Assembly: GCF_945957265.1 (NCBI RefSeq)
Contig: NZ_CAMFKO010000026.1
Coordinates: 1-59,660 of the forward strand
Origin: an uncultured Dechloromonas sp.
Lineage (GTDB): Bacteria > Pseudomonadota > Gammaproteobacteria > Burkholderiales > Rhodocyclaceae
Direction: 5' to 3'
DNA length: 59,660 nucleotides
The notes beneath the pieces were generated by a model that was not told the DNA's origin, did no database searches, and was given only the letters and a program-made list of their open reading frames with translations. The translations under genes and the position numbers were made by a program. Shown here piece after piece: positions 51,297 through 59,660 of this stretch (position 1 is the first letter of the stretch; each line of letters begins with the position of its first letter).

Positions 51297-53159
51297 ATGA
51301 GGAAGGTAGAAAGGACATGGCACCGGAAGACAGCCGCAGCAGCTGTCATGGCGTGCTTCGCTGGCGGAGCGGCTGCCGTTCAGTTTGAGACAGAAAACGG
51401 TTGGCAGGGGAGCTGGACGAACACCCTTTCCGTCGGTGCCTCGTGGCGCGCGGAGGGTCAGGACAACGACCTGGTTCCGCGCAACGCGGCCTCTTTTGGC
51501 ATGGTCAACGGCAGCCCGAGCAGTTATCCGAATACCGGTAACGGCAAGAAGATCGGCAACCTGAACTACGACAAGGGAGACATGTACTCCCTGGTTTACA
51601 AGTTCCTGAGCGAATTTAACGTGAAGCGGGACAGGACGGCGGTCGTCGTCAGCGCCAAGGGTTGGTACGACCAAGCGCAGAAGGATGGCAGCGTTCCCTG
51701 GGGCAACATGGCGGCGTGGGGAGGAACCCGTTCGGCATCCAACCCGGCGCAGCCAACGAATGAACCGCTGTCGGATGCCGGCGCACCGGTCCTGTCGCGT
51801 TTCGCCGGGGTTGCCCTGCTCGATGCCTACGTTTCGCAAGGCTTCGATGTCGGCGATGCGCCGTCGCAGGTGCGCGTCGGCCGCCAGGTCGTCAACTGGG
51901 GCGAGGGCCTGTTTATCCGCGGCCTGAACCTGCATAACGCCATCGACGTGCCGGCCGCCCGGCGCGCCGGTTCGGAAATCAAGGAAGCGCTGCTGCCGAC
52001 CCTCGCGCTGCAGGCCAGCACCACCTTGCCGATCGGGGTTTCGCTCGAAGGTTTCTACCAGTTGCGCTGGGAGCCGAGCGCCGTGGATTACTGCGGCACC
52101 TTCTGGAACATGTCGCATTCGACGATCGGACCCAAGGCCGGACGTTGCAACGTGATGGAGGCAGTGGCAGCTGGCGGCAACCTGGCGACGATGCAGGGCG
52201 GGATCATCACGGTTCCCCAGGCCGACGGCAAGGAGCCGAACAAGGCCGGTGCGTGGGGTCTGGCGACCCGCTTCCCGATCGACGCGATCGACACCGAATT
52301 CGGCCTGTATGCGATGAACATGTCGGCCGCCTTGCCGGCGGTGAGTGCGCGGGGCACGGTAGCGGGTAGCGGCTTCATCAACGTGACGACCGCAACGATG
52401 CAATTCGATTATCTCGACAACATCAAGGTCTACGGTGCCTCGGCAGCCACCAATCTGTTCGGCTGGTCGGTCGGTGCCGAGTTGAGCTACCACCAGGGCA
52501 TTCCTGTCAATTATTACGAAGAGGACATGAAGAACTCGCTGGGTACGGCGGGTCCGCTGCAGGCCAAGTTCCGGCAACAGTTCGCCGGCAAGACCGGCCA
52601 GATTGTCTCCTTCGACTTCTACGAGCGCTTCAACAAGACCCAGTTCACCCTGAACGGCTTGAAGACCTTCGATAGCCTGGCCAGCTATGTCGGCGCGAAC
52701 CAGCTGAATGTGCTGGGCGAAGTCGGTTTCGAGTGGAACAACGTCCCCGACTACAAGTCGGCGGGCAGCGCACGTTTCGGTCGCGGCGGTCCGCTGGCGA
52801 ACGATGCCGGCGGCAACATAACGACTGCCTGCAACGATACTGGAGCCGCCCAGTGGTGCAAGAACGACGGCTTCGTCACCCCCTTCTCCTGGGGCTATCG
52901 CCTGCGCGGCCAGCTGACCTATTCGGGTATTTTCGGTTCCGGCTGGGAAGCCAAGCCGACGCTCTTCTTCGCGCATGACGTGCAGGGCGTTTCGCTCGAC
53001 GGGCAGTTCCAGGAAGACCGCAAGACCCTCGGCCTTGGCGTCGAATTCAACCTCGACAAGAAGCACACCATCTACACCAATTACACGACTTACACCGGGA
53101 AGTGGAACCTGACCAGGGACCACGACAACCTGAGCGTGGCCTATTCCTACAAATTCTGA
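51297..53159 (+). CDS. DUF1302 outer-membrane beta-barrel protein
   Basis: 620 residues from the ATG at 51297, preceded by AAAGGAGG. Signal peptide (AAAAVMACFAGGAAA). Repeated amphipathic strands, RVGRQVVNWGEGLFIRGLNL in the first half, and a C-terminus ending in LSVAYSYKF with terminal Phe, the outer-membrane insertion signal. DUF1302 members accompany DUF1329 in many degraders of hydrophobic compounds; a channel or docking role is inferred. 17 bases before DUF1329. Confidence 0.93.
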   Translation: MRKVERTWHRKTAAAAVMACFAGGAAAVQFETENGWQGSWTNTLSVGASWRAEGQDNDLVPRNAASFGMVNGSPSSYPNTGNGKKIGNLNYDKGDMYSLVYKFLSEFNVKRDRTAVVVSAKGWYDQAQKDGSVPWGNMAAWGGTRSASNPAQPTNEPLSDAGAPVLSRFAGVALLDAYVSQGFDVGDAPSQVRVGRQVVNWGEGLFIRGLNLHNAIDVPAARRAGSEIKEALLPTLALQASTTLPIGVSLEGFYQLRWEPSAVDYCGTFWNMSHSTIGPKAGRCNVMEAVAAGGNLATMQGGIITVPQADGKEPNKAGAWGLATRFPIDAIDTEFGLYAMNMSAALPAVSARGTVAGSGFINVTTATMQFDYLDNIKVYGASAATNLFGWSVGAELSYHQGIPVNYYEEDMKNSLGTAGPLQAKFRQQFAGKTGQIVSFDFYERFNKTQFTLNGLKTFDSLASYVGANQLNVLGEVGFEWNNVPDYKSAGSARFGRGGPLANDAGGNITTACNDTGAAQWCKNDGFVTPFSWGYRLRGQLTYSGIFGSGWEAKPTLFFAHDVQGVSLDGQFQEDRKTLGLGVEFNLDKKHTIYTNYTTYTGKWNLTRDHDNLSVAYSYKF

Positions 53160-53176
53160 TTCTGGAGACGAAAACC

Positions 53177-54523
53177 ATGATCAAACTGCATAAAACTCCT
53201 GTTGCCGTGGCCCTGCTGGCCGGCCTGGTGGCGATTCCCGCCCATGCCAAGCTGACCAGCGAAGAGGCGGCGCGGCTGGGCAAGGACCTGACGCCGCTGG
53301 GCGGCGAAATGGCCGGCAACAAGGAAGGGACCATCCCGAAATACACGGGCGGCCTGACGACCCCGCCGGCCTGCTTCAAGCCGGGCGTCGAATACTGCGA
53401 CCCGTTCTCCGGCGACAAGCCCAAGTTCACCATTACGCCGGCCAACGTCGGGCAGTACAAGGACCAGCTGCCGGCCGGCGCCCTGGCCATGTTCCAGAAG
53501 TATTCGACCTTCAAGATGCCGGTGTACGAAACGCGCCGCACCGCAGCCGTTCCCCGCGACATTGCCGAAACGGTGAAGAAGGAAGCGACGCAGATCGAGC
53601 TCGATGGCTTCGGCCTGACCAAGCGCGTCAATTCGACGACGCCTTTCCCGATTCCCAAGAACGGCCTGGAAGCGATCTGGAACCACATCCTGCGTTACAT
53701 GGGCGGCGGCTTGGTCCGTTCGCAGGTTGCCGTTCCCGTGCGTGCCAACGGCCAGTACTACCTGACCATTACCGAAGAGCAGCGGATCTTCAACCAGAAC
53801 ATGGACAAGCCGCAGGAGAACCGTCTGCTCAACTTCAAGCAGCGGATCCTGGAGCCGGCCAGCCTGGCCGGTACCGTTCTGCTCGTTCATGAGCCGGTCG
53901 AGCAGGCCAAGGAAGCCCGTTCCGCCTGGGTTTACAACACCGGCCAGCGTCGTGTGAAGCGGGCCCCGGACGTCGCCTACGACGGTGTCGCCGACGGCAC
54001 CGAAGGCCTGCGCTTCCACGATCAGTACGATGCCTACAATGGCGCGCCGGATCGCTACGACTGGAAACTCGTCGGCAAGAAGGAAATGTACATTCCCTAC
54101 AACGCCTACAAGGTCGGCGAGAAGAGCCACAAGTTCGACGAGATCCTGACCAAGAACCACGCCAATCCGGACCTGATGCGTTACGAGCTGCACCGCGTCT
54201 GGGTCGTCGAGGCGACGCTCAAGGCGGGCCAGCGCCACAATTTCAGCAAGCGCGTCTTCCTGTTGGACGAGGATAGCTGGAACGTCGTCTGGGAGGATGC
54301 CTACGACGGTCGTGGCGACCTGTGGCGGGTGCAGATGCACGGTGTCGTCCAGTTCTACGATGCCCTGACTACTTCGGCACGCTACAACTCGTATCACGAT
54401 CTCAATAACGGCACCTACCTGATGATGGGGCTGGACAACGACCGCAAGGGCACCTTGCAGTTCAACCAGAAGGGCAAGATGGCCGACTTCATGCCGGACG
54501 CCTTGCGTCGCGAAGGGCAGTAA
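53177..54523 (+). CDS. DUF1329 periplasmic protein
   Basis: 448 residues from the ATG at 53177 (GGAG upstream). Signal peptide MIKLHKTPVAVALLAGLVAI ending at about AHA. Family features: LTSEEAARLGKDLTPLGGEM near the N-terminus, VYNTGQRRVKRAP in the centre and a LolA-like beta-sheet architecture to the end. Probably a periplasmic carrier or lipoprotein-binding-type protein working with DUF1302 and the MMPL transporter. Followed by a strong terminator that closes the operon. Confidence 0.94.
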   Translation: MIKLHKTPVAVALLAGLVAIPAHAKLTSEEAARLGKDLTPLGGEMAGNKEGTIPKYTGGLTTPPACFKPGVEYCDPFSGDKPKFTITPANVGQYKDQLPAGALAMFQKYSTFKMPVYETRRTAAVPRDIAETVKKEATQIELDGFGLTKRVNSTTPFPIPKNGLEAIWNHILRYMGGGLVRSQVAVPVRANGQYYLTITEEQRIFNQNMDKPQENRLLNFKQRILEPASLAGTVLLVHEPVEQAKEARSAWVYNTGQRRVKRAPDVAYDGVADGTEGLRFHDQYDAYNGAPDRYDWKLVGKKEMYIPYNAYKVGEKSHKFDEILTKNHANPDLMRYELHRVWVVEATLKAGQRHNFSKRVFLLDEDSWNVVWEDAYDGRGDLWRVQMHGVVQFYDALTTSARYNSYHDLNNGTYLMMGLDNDRKGTLQFNQKGKMADFMPDALRREGQ

Positions 54524-54529
54524 GCCAGG

Positions 54530-54568
54530 GGACGCCCCGGCCATCCGGCCGGGGCGTCCAATGCTTTT
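54530..54568 (+). terminator. Rho-independent terminator after DUF1329
   Basis: Perfect 13-bp stem GGACGCCCCGGCC/GGCCGGGGCGTCC with an ATCC loop, then AATGCTTTTT. Confidence 0.88.
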
Positions 54569-54619
54569 TCCTGACATGAGGATGCCAGCCGGGAATGCCG
54601 GCATGGCTGGGAGTTTTGG

Positions 54620-56020
54620 ATGAACGAGCTTCGGCATGACGTGTGCGGAGAGGTGGCCCCTTTGTTGTATTGCCTAACGGCGGCGTTGGACGACGCGTCC
54701 GGCTCCGCGGAAGCACTGCGCTATGCCCAGGACTGCGAGGCGAGGGCAGCGTATCTGCCGAAACTTCTGGCGGCCGCACCGGCCAGCGCGTTGTGCGAAA
54801 TCGCCATCGTCGGCGCCGGGATCATCGGGACCGGCATCGCCATGGCCTTTGCCGACCAGGGGATTCCCGTCACCCTGCTCGATCGGCAGCAATCGGCCCT
54901 CGACGGCGCGCTTTCCCTGATCGGCGAGCGCTACGAGAACAGCGTGCGCAAGGGAAAAATCGCCGAGGAGGAGGGCCTGCGCAGAATGGGCCTGGTCAGC
55001 TCCACACTCGATTACGACGATATTCGCGATGCCGACCTGGTCATCGAGGCGGTATACGAGGAAATCGGCACCAAGGAAGAGGTTTTCAGGCAACTCGACC
55101 AGGTGCTGAAGCCGGGGGCCATCCTGGCCACCAGTACCTCGACGCTCGATGTCGAGGCCATCGCCGCCTTCACCGACCGTCCGGCAGCGGTGATCGGGCT
55201 GCACTTCGTCAGCCCGGCCCACAAGATGCCCTTGCTCCAGGTCGTGCGCGGGCAACAGACGGCGGACGATGCGCTGAATTCCGTGGTGCGCCTGGGCCAG
55301 GTGCTCAACAAGCTGGTCGTCGTTTCACATGCCGCCAGCGGCCTGATCGGCAACCACCTGCTCGACCAGTACTGGCGCCAGGCCCTGTTCCTGGTCGACG
55401 AAGGCTGCTCCGTCGTGCGCATCGACTCGGTCATGGAAGCCTGGGGCATGGCCATGGGGCCGTTCCGCATGATGGATATGGTCGGCAACGACCTGCACTG
55501 GGCCATCCGTCGTCGCCACTACATCGAGGAGCCGCATCTGCGCTATTCGCGCATTGCCGACCAGCTGTGCGAACTGGGCCGTTTCGGCCGCAAGTCGGGC
55601 GCCGGATGGTACCGCTACGAAGGGCGCGAGAGCGCGCCCTATCCGGACGGCGCCGTCGATGCGCTGATCAGGAAACACCGCTTGCAGACGGCTGCCGTCC
55701 AGCGCGAGGTGAGCGACGAAGAGATCGTCAACCGGCTGGTCTTAGCGCTGGTCAACGAGGGTGCGCGCATTCTCGACCGCGACTCCGCCCTTGCTCCGCA
55801 GGACATCGACACGGTGTATGTCGCCGGCTACGGCTTCCCGCGTTTCCGGGGTGGGCCGATGTATTACGCCGACAGCGTAGGCATTGATGGCGTGCTTGAC
55901 ACGATGGCGCAGTTTGCCGGGCGGGCCGGAATGGATTCGGGTTTCTGGAGGCCGGCAGCGCGACTTGTTGACGTCGCGGAAAAACATGAGCGTCTGATTT
56001 CATCAAAATTTCAAGGGTAA
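54620..56020 (+). CDS. 3-hydroxyacyl-CoA dehydrogenase with altered catalytic Glu
   Basis: 466 residues; GGAG six bases before the ATG. NAD motif VGAGIIGTGIA at 64-74, then both 3-HAD C-terminal domains (GNHLLDQYWRQALFLVDEG, GFPRFRGGPMYYAD). The first 58 residues have no clear domain and look like a linker left from a multifunctional FadB-like protein. The catalytic His195 is present in GLHFVSPAHKMPLLQVV, but the Glu that pairs with it twelve residues later is Gln207 here. Activity or specificity may therefore be unusual. Seven bases before the second sulfatase gene. Confidence 0.9.
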   Translation: MNELRHDVCGEVAPLLYCLTAALDDASGSAEALRYAQDCEARAAYLPKLLAAAPASALCEIAIVGAGIIGTGIAMAFADQGIPVTLLDRQQSALDGALSLIGERYENSVRKGKIAEEEGLRRMGLVSSTLDYDDIRDADLVIEAVYEEIGTKEEVFRQLDQVLKPGAILATSTSTLDVEAIAAFTDRPAAVIGLHFVSPAHKMPLLQVVRGQQTADDALNSVVRLGQVLNKLVVVSHAASGLIGNHLLDQYWRQALFLVDEGCSVVRIDSVMEAWGMAMGPFRMMDMVGNDLHWAIRRRHYIEEPHLRYSRIADQLCELGRFGRKSGAGWYRYEGRESAPYPDGAVDALIRKHRLQTAAVQREVSDEEIVNRLVLALVNEGARILDRDSALAPQDIDTVYVAGYGFPRFRGGPMYYADSVGIDGVLDTMAQFAGRAGMDSGFWRPAARLVDVAEKHERLISSKFQG

Positions 56021-56026
56021 ACAAAA

Positions 56027-57616
56027 ATGCTATTGCGCTGCTGGAGCGCGGTTTTTGGATTGGCTTTGAGTCTCTGCTGTGCTGCCGCGCATGCGCAGGA
56101 CCCGTTCATTGCGGCTCGGCAGGTGTCCGAAACCCTGCAACCGGCCCGCCAGCACGCCGACCAGGAGGCCAGCGTAGCGAAACGCCTGAAGGCGCTGGAG
56201 GCGAAAACCGGCCGCAAGCCCAATATTTTGATCCTGCTGGTCGACGACATGGGCTGGGGCGACCCCGGCGCCTTCGGCGGCGGGACGGCCATCGGTGCCC
56301 CGACCCCGGCCATCGACCGCATCGCCCGCGAGGGTCTGAAGCTGACGTCAACCTATGCTCAGCCGACCTGCACGCCGACCCGCGCAGCGATGATGACCGG
56401 GCGTCTGCCGGCCCGCACCGGCCTGACCCGCCCGACGCTGACCGGCGAACGGGTTCTGGTCAGCCCCTGGGCTAACGAAAAATCGGCCGCCGCGCTGCTC
56501 AACGAAAGCGGTTACATGACCGCGCTGTCCGGCAAGTGGCATCTCGGCGAGGCCGAGACCGACCATCCGCAGCAGGTGGGGTATGACGAATATCTCGGTA
56601 TTCTCGGCGTGCTCAGCGAATACACCCAGGGCCTGGATGAGCGTCGTTATCCGGAACTCGTGCATAACGCCGAACGTATGGCGGCGCTGCGCAAGCTGAG
56701 CAATCCGGCGGTGATGGCCGCGCGCAAGGGCGAGAAGAGCAGGGTGGTAACGCGCCTTGATTCTCTGGACAAGGTTGCCGAGATCGACCAGCAATTTGCC
56801 GCGTATTCGGAAGACTTCATCCACCGTGCCGCCCAGGCCAAGAAGCCGTTCTACCTGGTGCATTCCTTCTCCCGCGTGCATAACGACAACTTCCCGGCCA
56901 AGGATTTCAAGGGCAAGAGTCCGGCTGCCAATCCCTACAAGGATGCCGTCATCGAGGTCGACGCGATCGTCGAGCGTCTGATGAAGAAGTTGAAGGATGA
57001 AGGCATTGCCGACAACACCCTGGTCTTCTTTACCTCCGACAACGGGGCCAACGAGGATGCGGGGTCGGATGGCGGTTTCCATCCCTGGCGCGGCGGCAAG
57101 GGGACGACCTGGGAAGGCGGCGTCCGCGTGCCGGGCATCGCCTACTGGCCGGGGATGATCAAGGGCGGCCGCGAGAGCGACGGCCTGTTCGACCTCCTGG
57201 ATATCTTCAATACCAGCATTCGCCTGGGCGGCGGCAAACTGCCGGACGACCGCTATATCGACGGCGTCGACCAGACCTCCTTCCTGCTGGCCGACAATGG
57301 CCAGAGCAACCGCGAGGCGGTCTTCATGTACAGCGAGCGCAACCTGACGGCGATGCGCTGGGAAGAGTTCAAGATTCACTTCAAGGTCTTCCAGACGCCG
57401 ATCCCGGGTTCGAATATCGACGAATCCGTGCTGGTCTCGGCCGGTCTATCGCCCTGGGTGTACAACCTGTATCTCGATCCCAAGGAACAGAAGAGCGTCG
57501 GCCACCGGACTTTCGAGTGGGGTCTGCCGCGTGTTGTTGGCCTGGTCGGCAAGCACATGGAGACCTATCGCAAGTATCCGATGAAAGACCTCGGGTTAAT
57601 CAAGCCCGTGCAATGA
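56027..57616 (+). CDS. Periplasmic type I sulfatase (Cys-type, second copy)
   Basis: 529 residues. Signal peptide to about residue 23 (VFGLALSLCCAAAHA), then a 40-residue helical stretch before the core. VDDMGWGDPG, formylglycine motif CTPTR at 115-119, GKWHLG, FTSDNGANED and GGKGTTWEGGVRVPGIAYW are all present. Only six bases after the 3-hydroxyacyl-CoA dehydrogenase stop and 50 bases before the dehydratase, so desulfation and acid catabolism genes share an operon. Related to but clearly diverged from the sulfatase at 45604. Confidence 0.95.
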   Translation: MLLRCWSAVFGLALSLCCAAAHAQDPFIAARQVSETLQPARQHADQEASVAKRLKALEAKTGRKPNILILLVDDMGWGDPGAFGGGTAIGAPTPAIDRIAREGLKLTSTYAQPTCTPTRAAMMTGRLPARTGLTRPTLTGERVLVSPWANEKSAAALLNESGYMTALSGKWHLGEAETDHPQQVGYDEYLGILGVLSEYTQGLDERRYPELVHNAERMAALRKLSNPAVMAARKGEKSRVVTRLDSLDKVAEIDQQFAAYSEDFIHRAAQAKKPFYLVHSFSRVHNDNFPAKDFKGKSPAANPYKDAVIEVDAIVERLMKKLKDEGIADNTLVFFTSDNGANEDAGSDGGFHPWRGGKGTTWEGGVRVPGIAYWPGMIKGGRESDGLFDLLDIFNTSIRLGGGKLPDDRYIDGVDQTSFLLADNGQSNREAVFMYSERNLTAMRWEEFKIHFKVFQTPIPGSNIDESVLVSAGLSPWVYNLYLDPKEQKSVGHRTFEWGLPRVVGLVGKHMETYRKYPMKDLGLIKPVQ

Positions 57617-57666
57617 GGCCTTGGCGGGCACGGTGCCAGCCAGACAAGAGATAAAGGTGAACAGCA

Positions 57667-59394
57667 ATGCCAAAAAAAGAAGTTAGCCAGTTGCGCAGCC
57701 ACCGCTGGTTCGGCGGCACGCCAAAATCAACCGAACATACCGGCCATGCCCTGCAGGCGGGGTTTGGCCGGGAGGAGTTCGAGGGGCGGCCGGTGATCGG
57801 CATCATCAATACCTGGAGCGACATGAATCCCTGCCACGCCCACCTGAAGGACCGGGCCGAGGCCGTCAAGCGCGGGGTGTGGCAGGCCGGCGGCTTCCCG
57901 GTCGAATTGCCCGCCATGTCGCTCGGCGAGGGCTATGTCAAGCCGTCGAGCATGCTCTACCGCAACTTCCTGGCGATGGAGACGGAAGAACTGCTGCGCT
58001 GCCATCCCATCGACGGCGCCATCCTGCTCGGCGGTTGCGACAAGACCACGCCGGGTCTGCTGATGGGCGCCATCAGCATGAATATCCCGACCATCTTCTG
58101 TCCGGCCGGCTTCACCATGGGCGCGACCTTCCGCGGCGAGCGCTTCGGCAGCGGTACCGGCGGCTTCCGCTGGGCGCCCGAATTGCTGGCCGGCAAGCTG
58201 TCGCTGGATGAATGGCAAACCGTCGAGCAGAAACTGTGGAGTTCGCCGGGCACCTGCAACGTCATGGGCACCGCTTCGACAATGACTGCCCTCGCGGAGG
58301 TTCTTGGCATGTCGCTGGCCGGCAATTCGTCGGTACCGGCCATGGATTCCCGGGGGCACCAGATGGCCGCCGCCGCCGGCCGCCGGATCGTCCAGATGGT
58401 GTGGGACGACATCAAGCCCAGCGACATTCTCGGCGACGCGTCGTTTCGCAATGCCGCGAAGACCTGCCTCGCGCTGGGCGGTTCGACCAATGCCGCCATC
58501 CACCTGATCGCGCTCGCCCGCCGCGCCGGCGCCAGCTTCACGCTCGAGGATTTCGACGCCATCGGGCGGCAGGTGCCGGTGCTGGCCAACGTGCAACCCT
58601 CCGGGCAGTACATCATGCCGGAGTTCGCCGACGCTGGCGGCCTGCTCGCGATGCTCACCCGCATGGCCGATTTGCTGGAACTGGATTGCATGACGGTGAC
58701 CGGCGCCACGCTGGGCGAGAATATCCGCACGGCACGGGTGGAAAACGATGACATCATCCGCTCGCTGGACAATCCGGTGGCCACCGAGGCGCTGGCCGTG
58801 CTCAAGGGCAACCTGGCGCCGAACGGCTGCGTGATCAAGCCCAGCGCGTCGGACCCCGCCTTGCAGCGGCATCGCGGGCGTGCGGTCGTTTTCGAGAATG
58901 CCGACGATCTCGCCGCGCGCATCCACCATCCCGACCTGGATGTCGATGCCTCCTGCGTGCTCGTGCTGCGCAACGTCGGACCACAGGGCGGCCCCGGCAT
59001 GGCCGAGAACGGCATGGTCCCCATTCCCAAGAAACTGGTGGAGCAGGGCGTTCGCGACATGGTGCGGATCAGCGATGCGCGCATGAGCGGTACCAGCTTC
59101 GGCACCTGCGTCCTGCACGTCAGCCCCGAATCCTGGATCGGCGGTCCGCTGGCCCTGGTCAACAATGGCGACGAGATCGAGATCGACGTCCCGGCGCGAA
59201 CCATCGCGCTGTGCGTCGACGAGGCCGAGCTGGCAAGGCGGCGCCAGGCCTGGCAGCCGCCGGCGCCGCATTTCCGTCGCGGCTGGGGGCAACTGTTCTC
59301 GCAGCACGTGACCCAGGCCGACCAGGGATGCGATTTCGACTTCCTGGCCAGTCGCGAACCCAATCCGGAACCGGCCATACACGGCAAGATTTAG
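57667..59394 (+). CDS. IlvD/Edd-family dehydratase, L-arabinonate/sugar-acid type
   Basis: 575 residues. Fe-S ligands in LLGGCDKTTPGLLMGA and SPGTCNVMGTASTM; RISDARMSGTSFGTCVLHVSP matches the sugar-acid dehydratase subgroup (arabinonate, xylonate) more than biosynthetic IlvD. Removes water from a 2,3-dihydroxy acid to give a 2-keto acid. The ATG is preceded by AAAGGTGAACAGCA. In an operon with a sulfatase and a beta-oxidation dehydrogenase, its true substrate may be a hydroxylated catabolic acid. Confidence 0.92.
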   Translation: MPKKEVSQLRSHRWFGGTPKSTEHTGHALQAGFGREEFEGRPVIGIINTWSDMNPCHAHLKDRAEAVKRGVWQAGGFPVELPAMSLGEGYVKPSSMLYRNFLAMETEELLRCHPIDGAILLGGCDKTTPGLLMGAISMNIPTIFCPAGFTMGATFRGERFGSGTGGFRWAPELLAGKLSLDEWQTVEQKLWSSPGTCNVMGTASTMTALAEVLGMSLAGNSSVPAMDSRGHQMAAAAGRRIVQMVWDDIKPSDILGDASFRNAAKTCLALGGSTNAAIHLIALARRAGASFTLEDFDAIGRQVPVLANVQPSGQYIMPEFADAGGLLAMLTRMADLLELDCMTVTGATLGENIRTARVENDDIIRSLDNPVATEALAVLKGNLAPNGCVIKPSASDPALQRHRGRAVVFENADDLAARIHHPDLDVDASCVLVLRNVGPQGGPGMAENGMVPIPKKLVEQGVRDMVRISDARMSGTSFGTCVLHVSPESWIGGPLALVNNGDEIEIDVPARTIALCVDEAELARRRQAWQPPAPHFRRGWGQLFSQHVTQADQGCDFDFLASREPNPEPAIHGKI

Positions 59395-59428
59395 CAGTAA
59401 GCATTGCAAAACCAGCCTTTGAGTACCG

Positions 59429-59466
59429 AACGACCGCCACCCGCGAGGGAGTGCGGTCGTTTCGTT
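59429..59466 (+). terminator. Rho-independent terminator after the dehydratase
   Basis: AACGACCGC and GCGGTCGTT pair across a 15-base loop, followed by TCGTTT. Moderate strength. Confidence 0.65.
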
Positions 59467-59506
59467 TGCGGATCGCTTTCATCCGCCCCGGATTGCCGGC
59501 CAAAAG

Positions 59507-59524
59507 GCCCATTTGGGGGATAGA
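59507..59524. promoter_or_regulatory. Half palindromic box m (weak)
   Basis: GCCC-ATTTG-GGGGATAG, about 85 bases before the last gene. Only the right GGGGAT half is good. Confidence 0.3.
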
Positions 59525-59608
59525 ACAGCCCTTTCCGTTCAGCGAACATCAAGCTCACCTAATATGTTTGATTCCTTGTGGATTCAGACACCATCAAAGG
59601 AGAACCGC

Positions 59609-59660
59609 TTGAACAAGCTGATCGTGAAGAAAGCTGCCGTACTGGGCGCTGGCGTGATGG
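59609..59660 (+). CDS. 3-hydroxyacyl-CoA dehydrogenase (FadB/FadN-like), N-terminal fragment
   Basis: TTG at 59609, with AAAGGAG six bases upstream, encodes NKLIVKKAAVLGAGVM before the window ends. KKAAVLGAGVM is the NAD-binding start of 3-hydroxyacyl-CoA dehydrogenases, here at the N-terminus as in FadN-type proteins. Only 17 codons are visible. Confidence 0.7.
   Translation, partial: MNKLIVKKAAVLGAGVM

Overview
The window reads as about 57 kb of a high-GC (visibly about 65%) betaproteobacterial chromosome with a lower-GC segment at its left end (about 1-3500). Gene families and order (ETF and ETF-QO, AlkK-like acyl-CoA ligase, DUF1302/DUF1329/MMPL/YCF48 block, PQQ alcohol dehydrogenase, phasins) suggest a Rhodocyclales-type aerobic or denitrifying degrader of hydrophobic compounds. 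This placement rests on remembered gene content, not on a marker gene.

Layout. 1-3106: accessory segment with a radical SAM/SPASM peptide-maturase-like gene (cut by the window edge), a short GNHS-motif protein and a 44-residue peptide on the minus strand (a candidate RiPP cassette), then a zinc-ribbon-like hypothetical gene. 3634-13141 (minus): ETF-QO, EtfA, EtfB, SDR, DUF1330, FMN 2-hydroxyacid dehydrogenase, D-2-hydroxyacid dehydrogenase, acyl-CoA ligase, acetoacetate-decarboxylase-like protein. 13485-16852 (plus): aldehyde dehydrogenase, GldA-like dehydrogenase, cupin-like protein. 16853-17590: gene graveyard (aldehyde dehydrogenase, arylsulfatase and IlvD remnants). 17596-24011 (minus): hydratase, GMC dehydrogenase with its small subunit, AraC regulator, PQQ alcohol dehydrogenase. 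24196-31951 (minus): overlapping moxR/DUF58/DUF4381/VWA/VWA/TPR/BatD operon ending in an IlvD/Edd dehydratase. 32119-37378 (plus): octaheme cytochrome and a large MalT/LuxR regulator. 38002-45193 (plus): lipid-storage block (DUF3336 patatin, two HSL-type hydrolases, WS/DGAT, two phasins, TetR, DUF6489). 45604-59660: two Cys-type sulfatases around a YCF48-MMPL-DUF1302-DUF1329 block, a 3-hydroxyacyl-CoA dehydrogenase, a sugar-acid-type dehydratase and the start of another 3-hydroxyacyl-CoA dehydrogenase.

How it may work together (inference). Sulfate esters or other hydrophobic alcohol derivatives could be moved by the MMPL/DUF1302/DUF1329 set, desulfated by the periplasmic sulfatases, oxidised by PQQ and GMC alcohol dehydrogenases and aldehyde dehydrogenase, activated by the acyl-CoA ligase and beta-oxidised with ETF/ETF-QO. 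Surplus acyl-CoA could go to wax ester/TAG and PHA.

The most striking unlabelled signal is a repeated palindrome, roughly TATCCCC-N4/5-GGGGA, found in about ten intergenic regions, mostly 50-150 bp before start codons and twice in divergent promoter regions. Its GGGGA half-site resembles the known MalT box core, and a MalT-type regulator is encoded at 34691-37378, so these sites may define one regulon. A second theme is repeated decay: remnants of two further sulfatases, an aldehyde dehydrogenase, an IlvD, a FAD-linked oxidase and a truncated tandem copy of the YCF48 gene. I saw no rRNA, tRNA, CRISPR array or intact insertion sequence.
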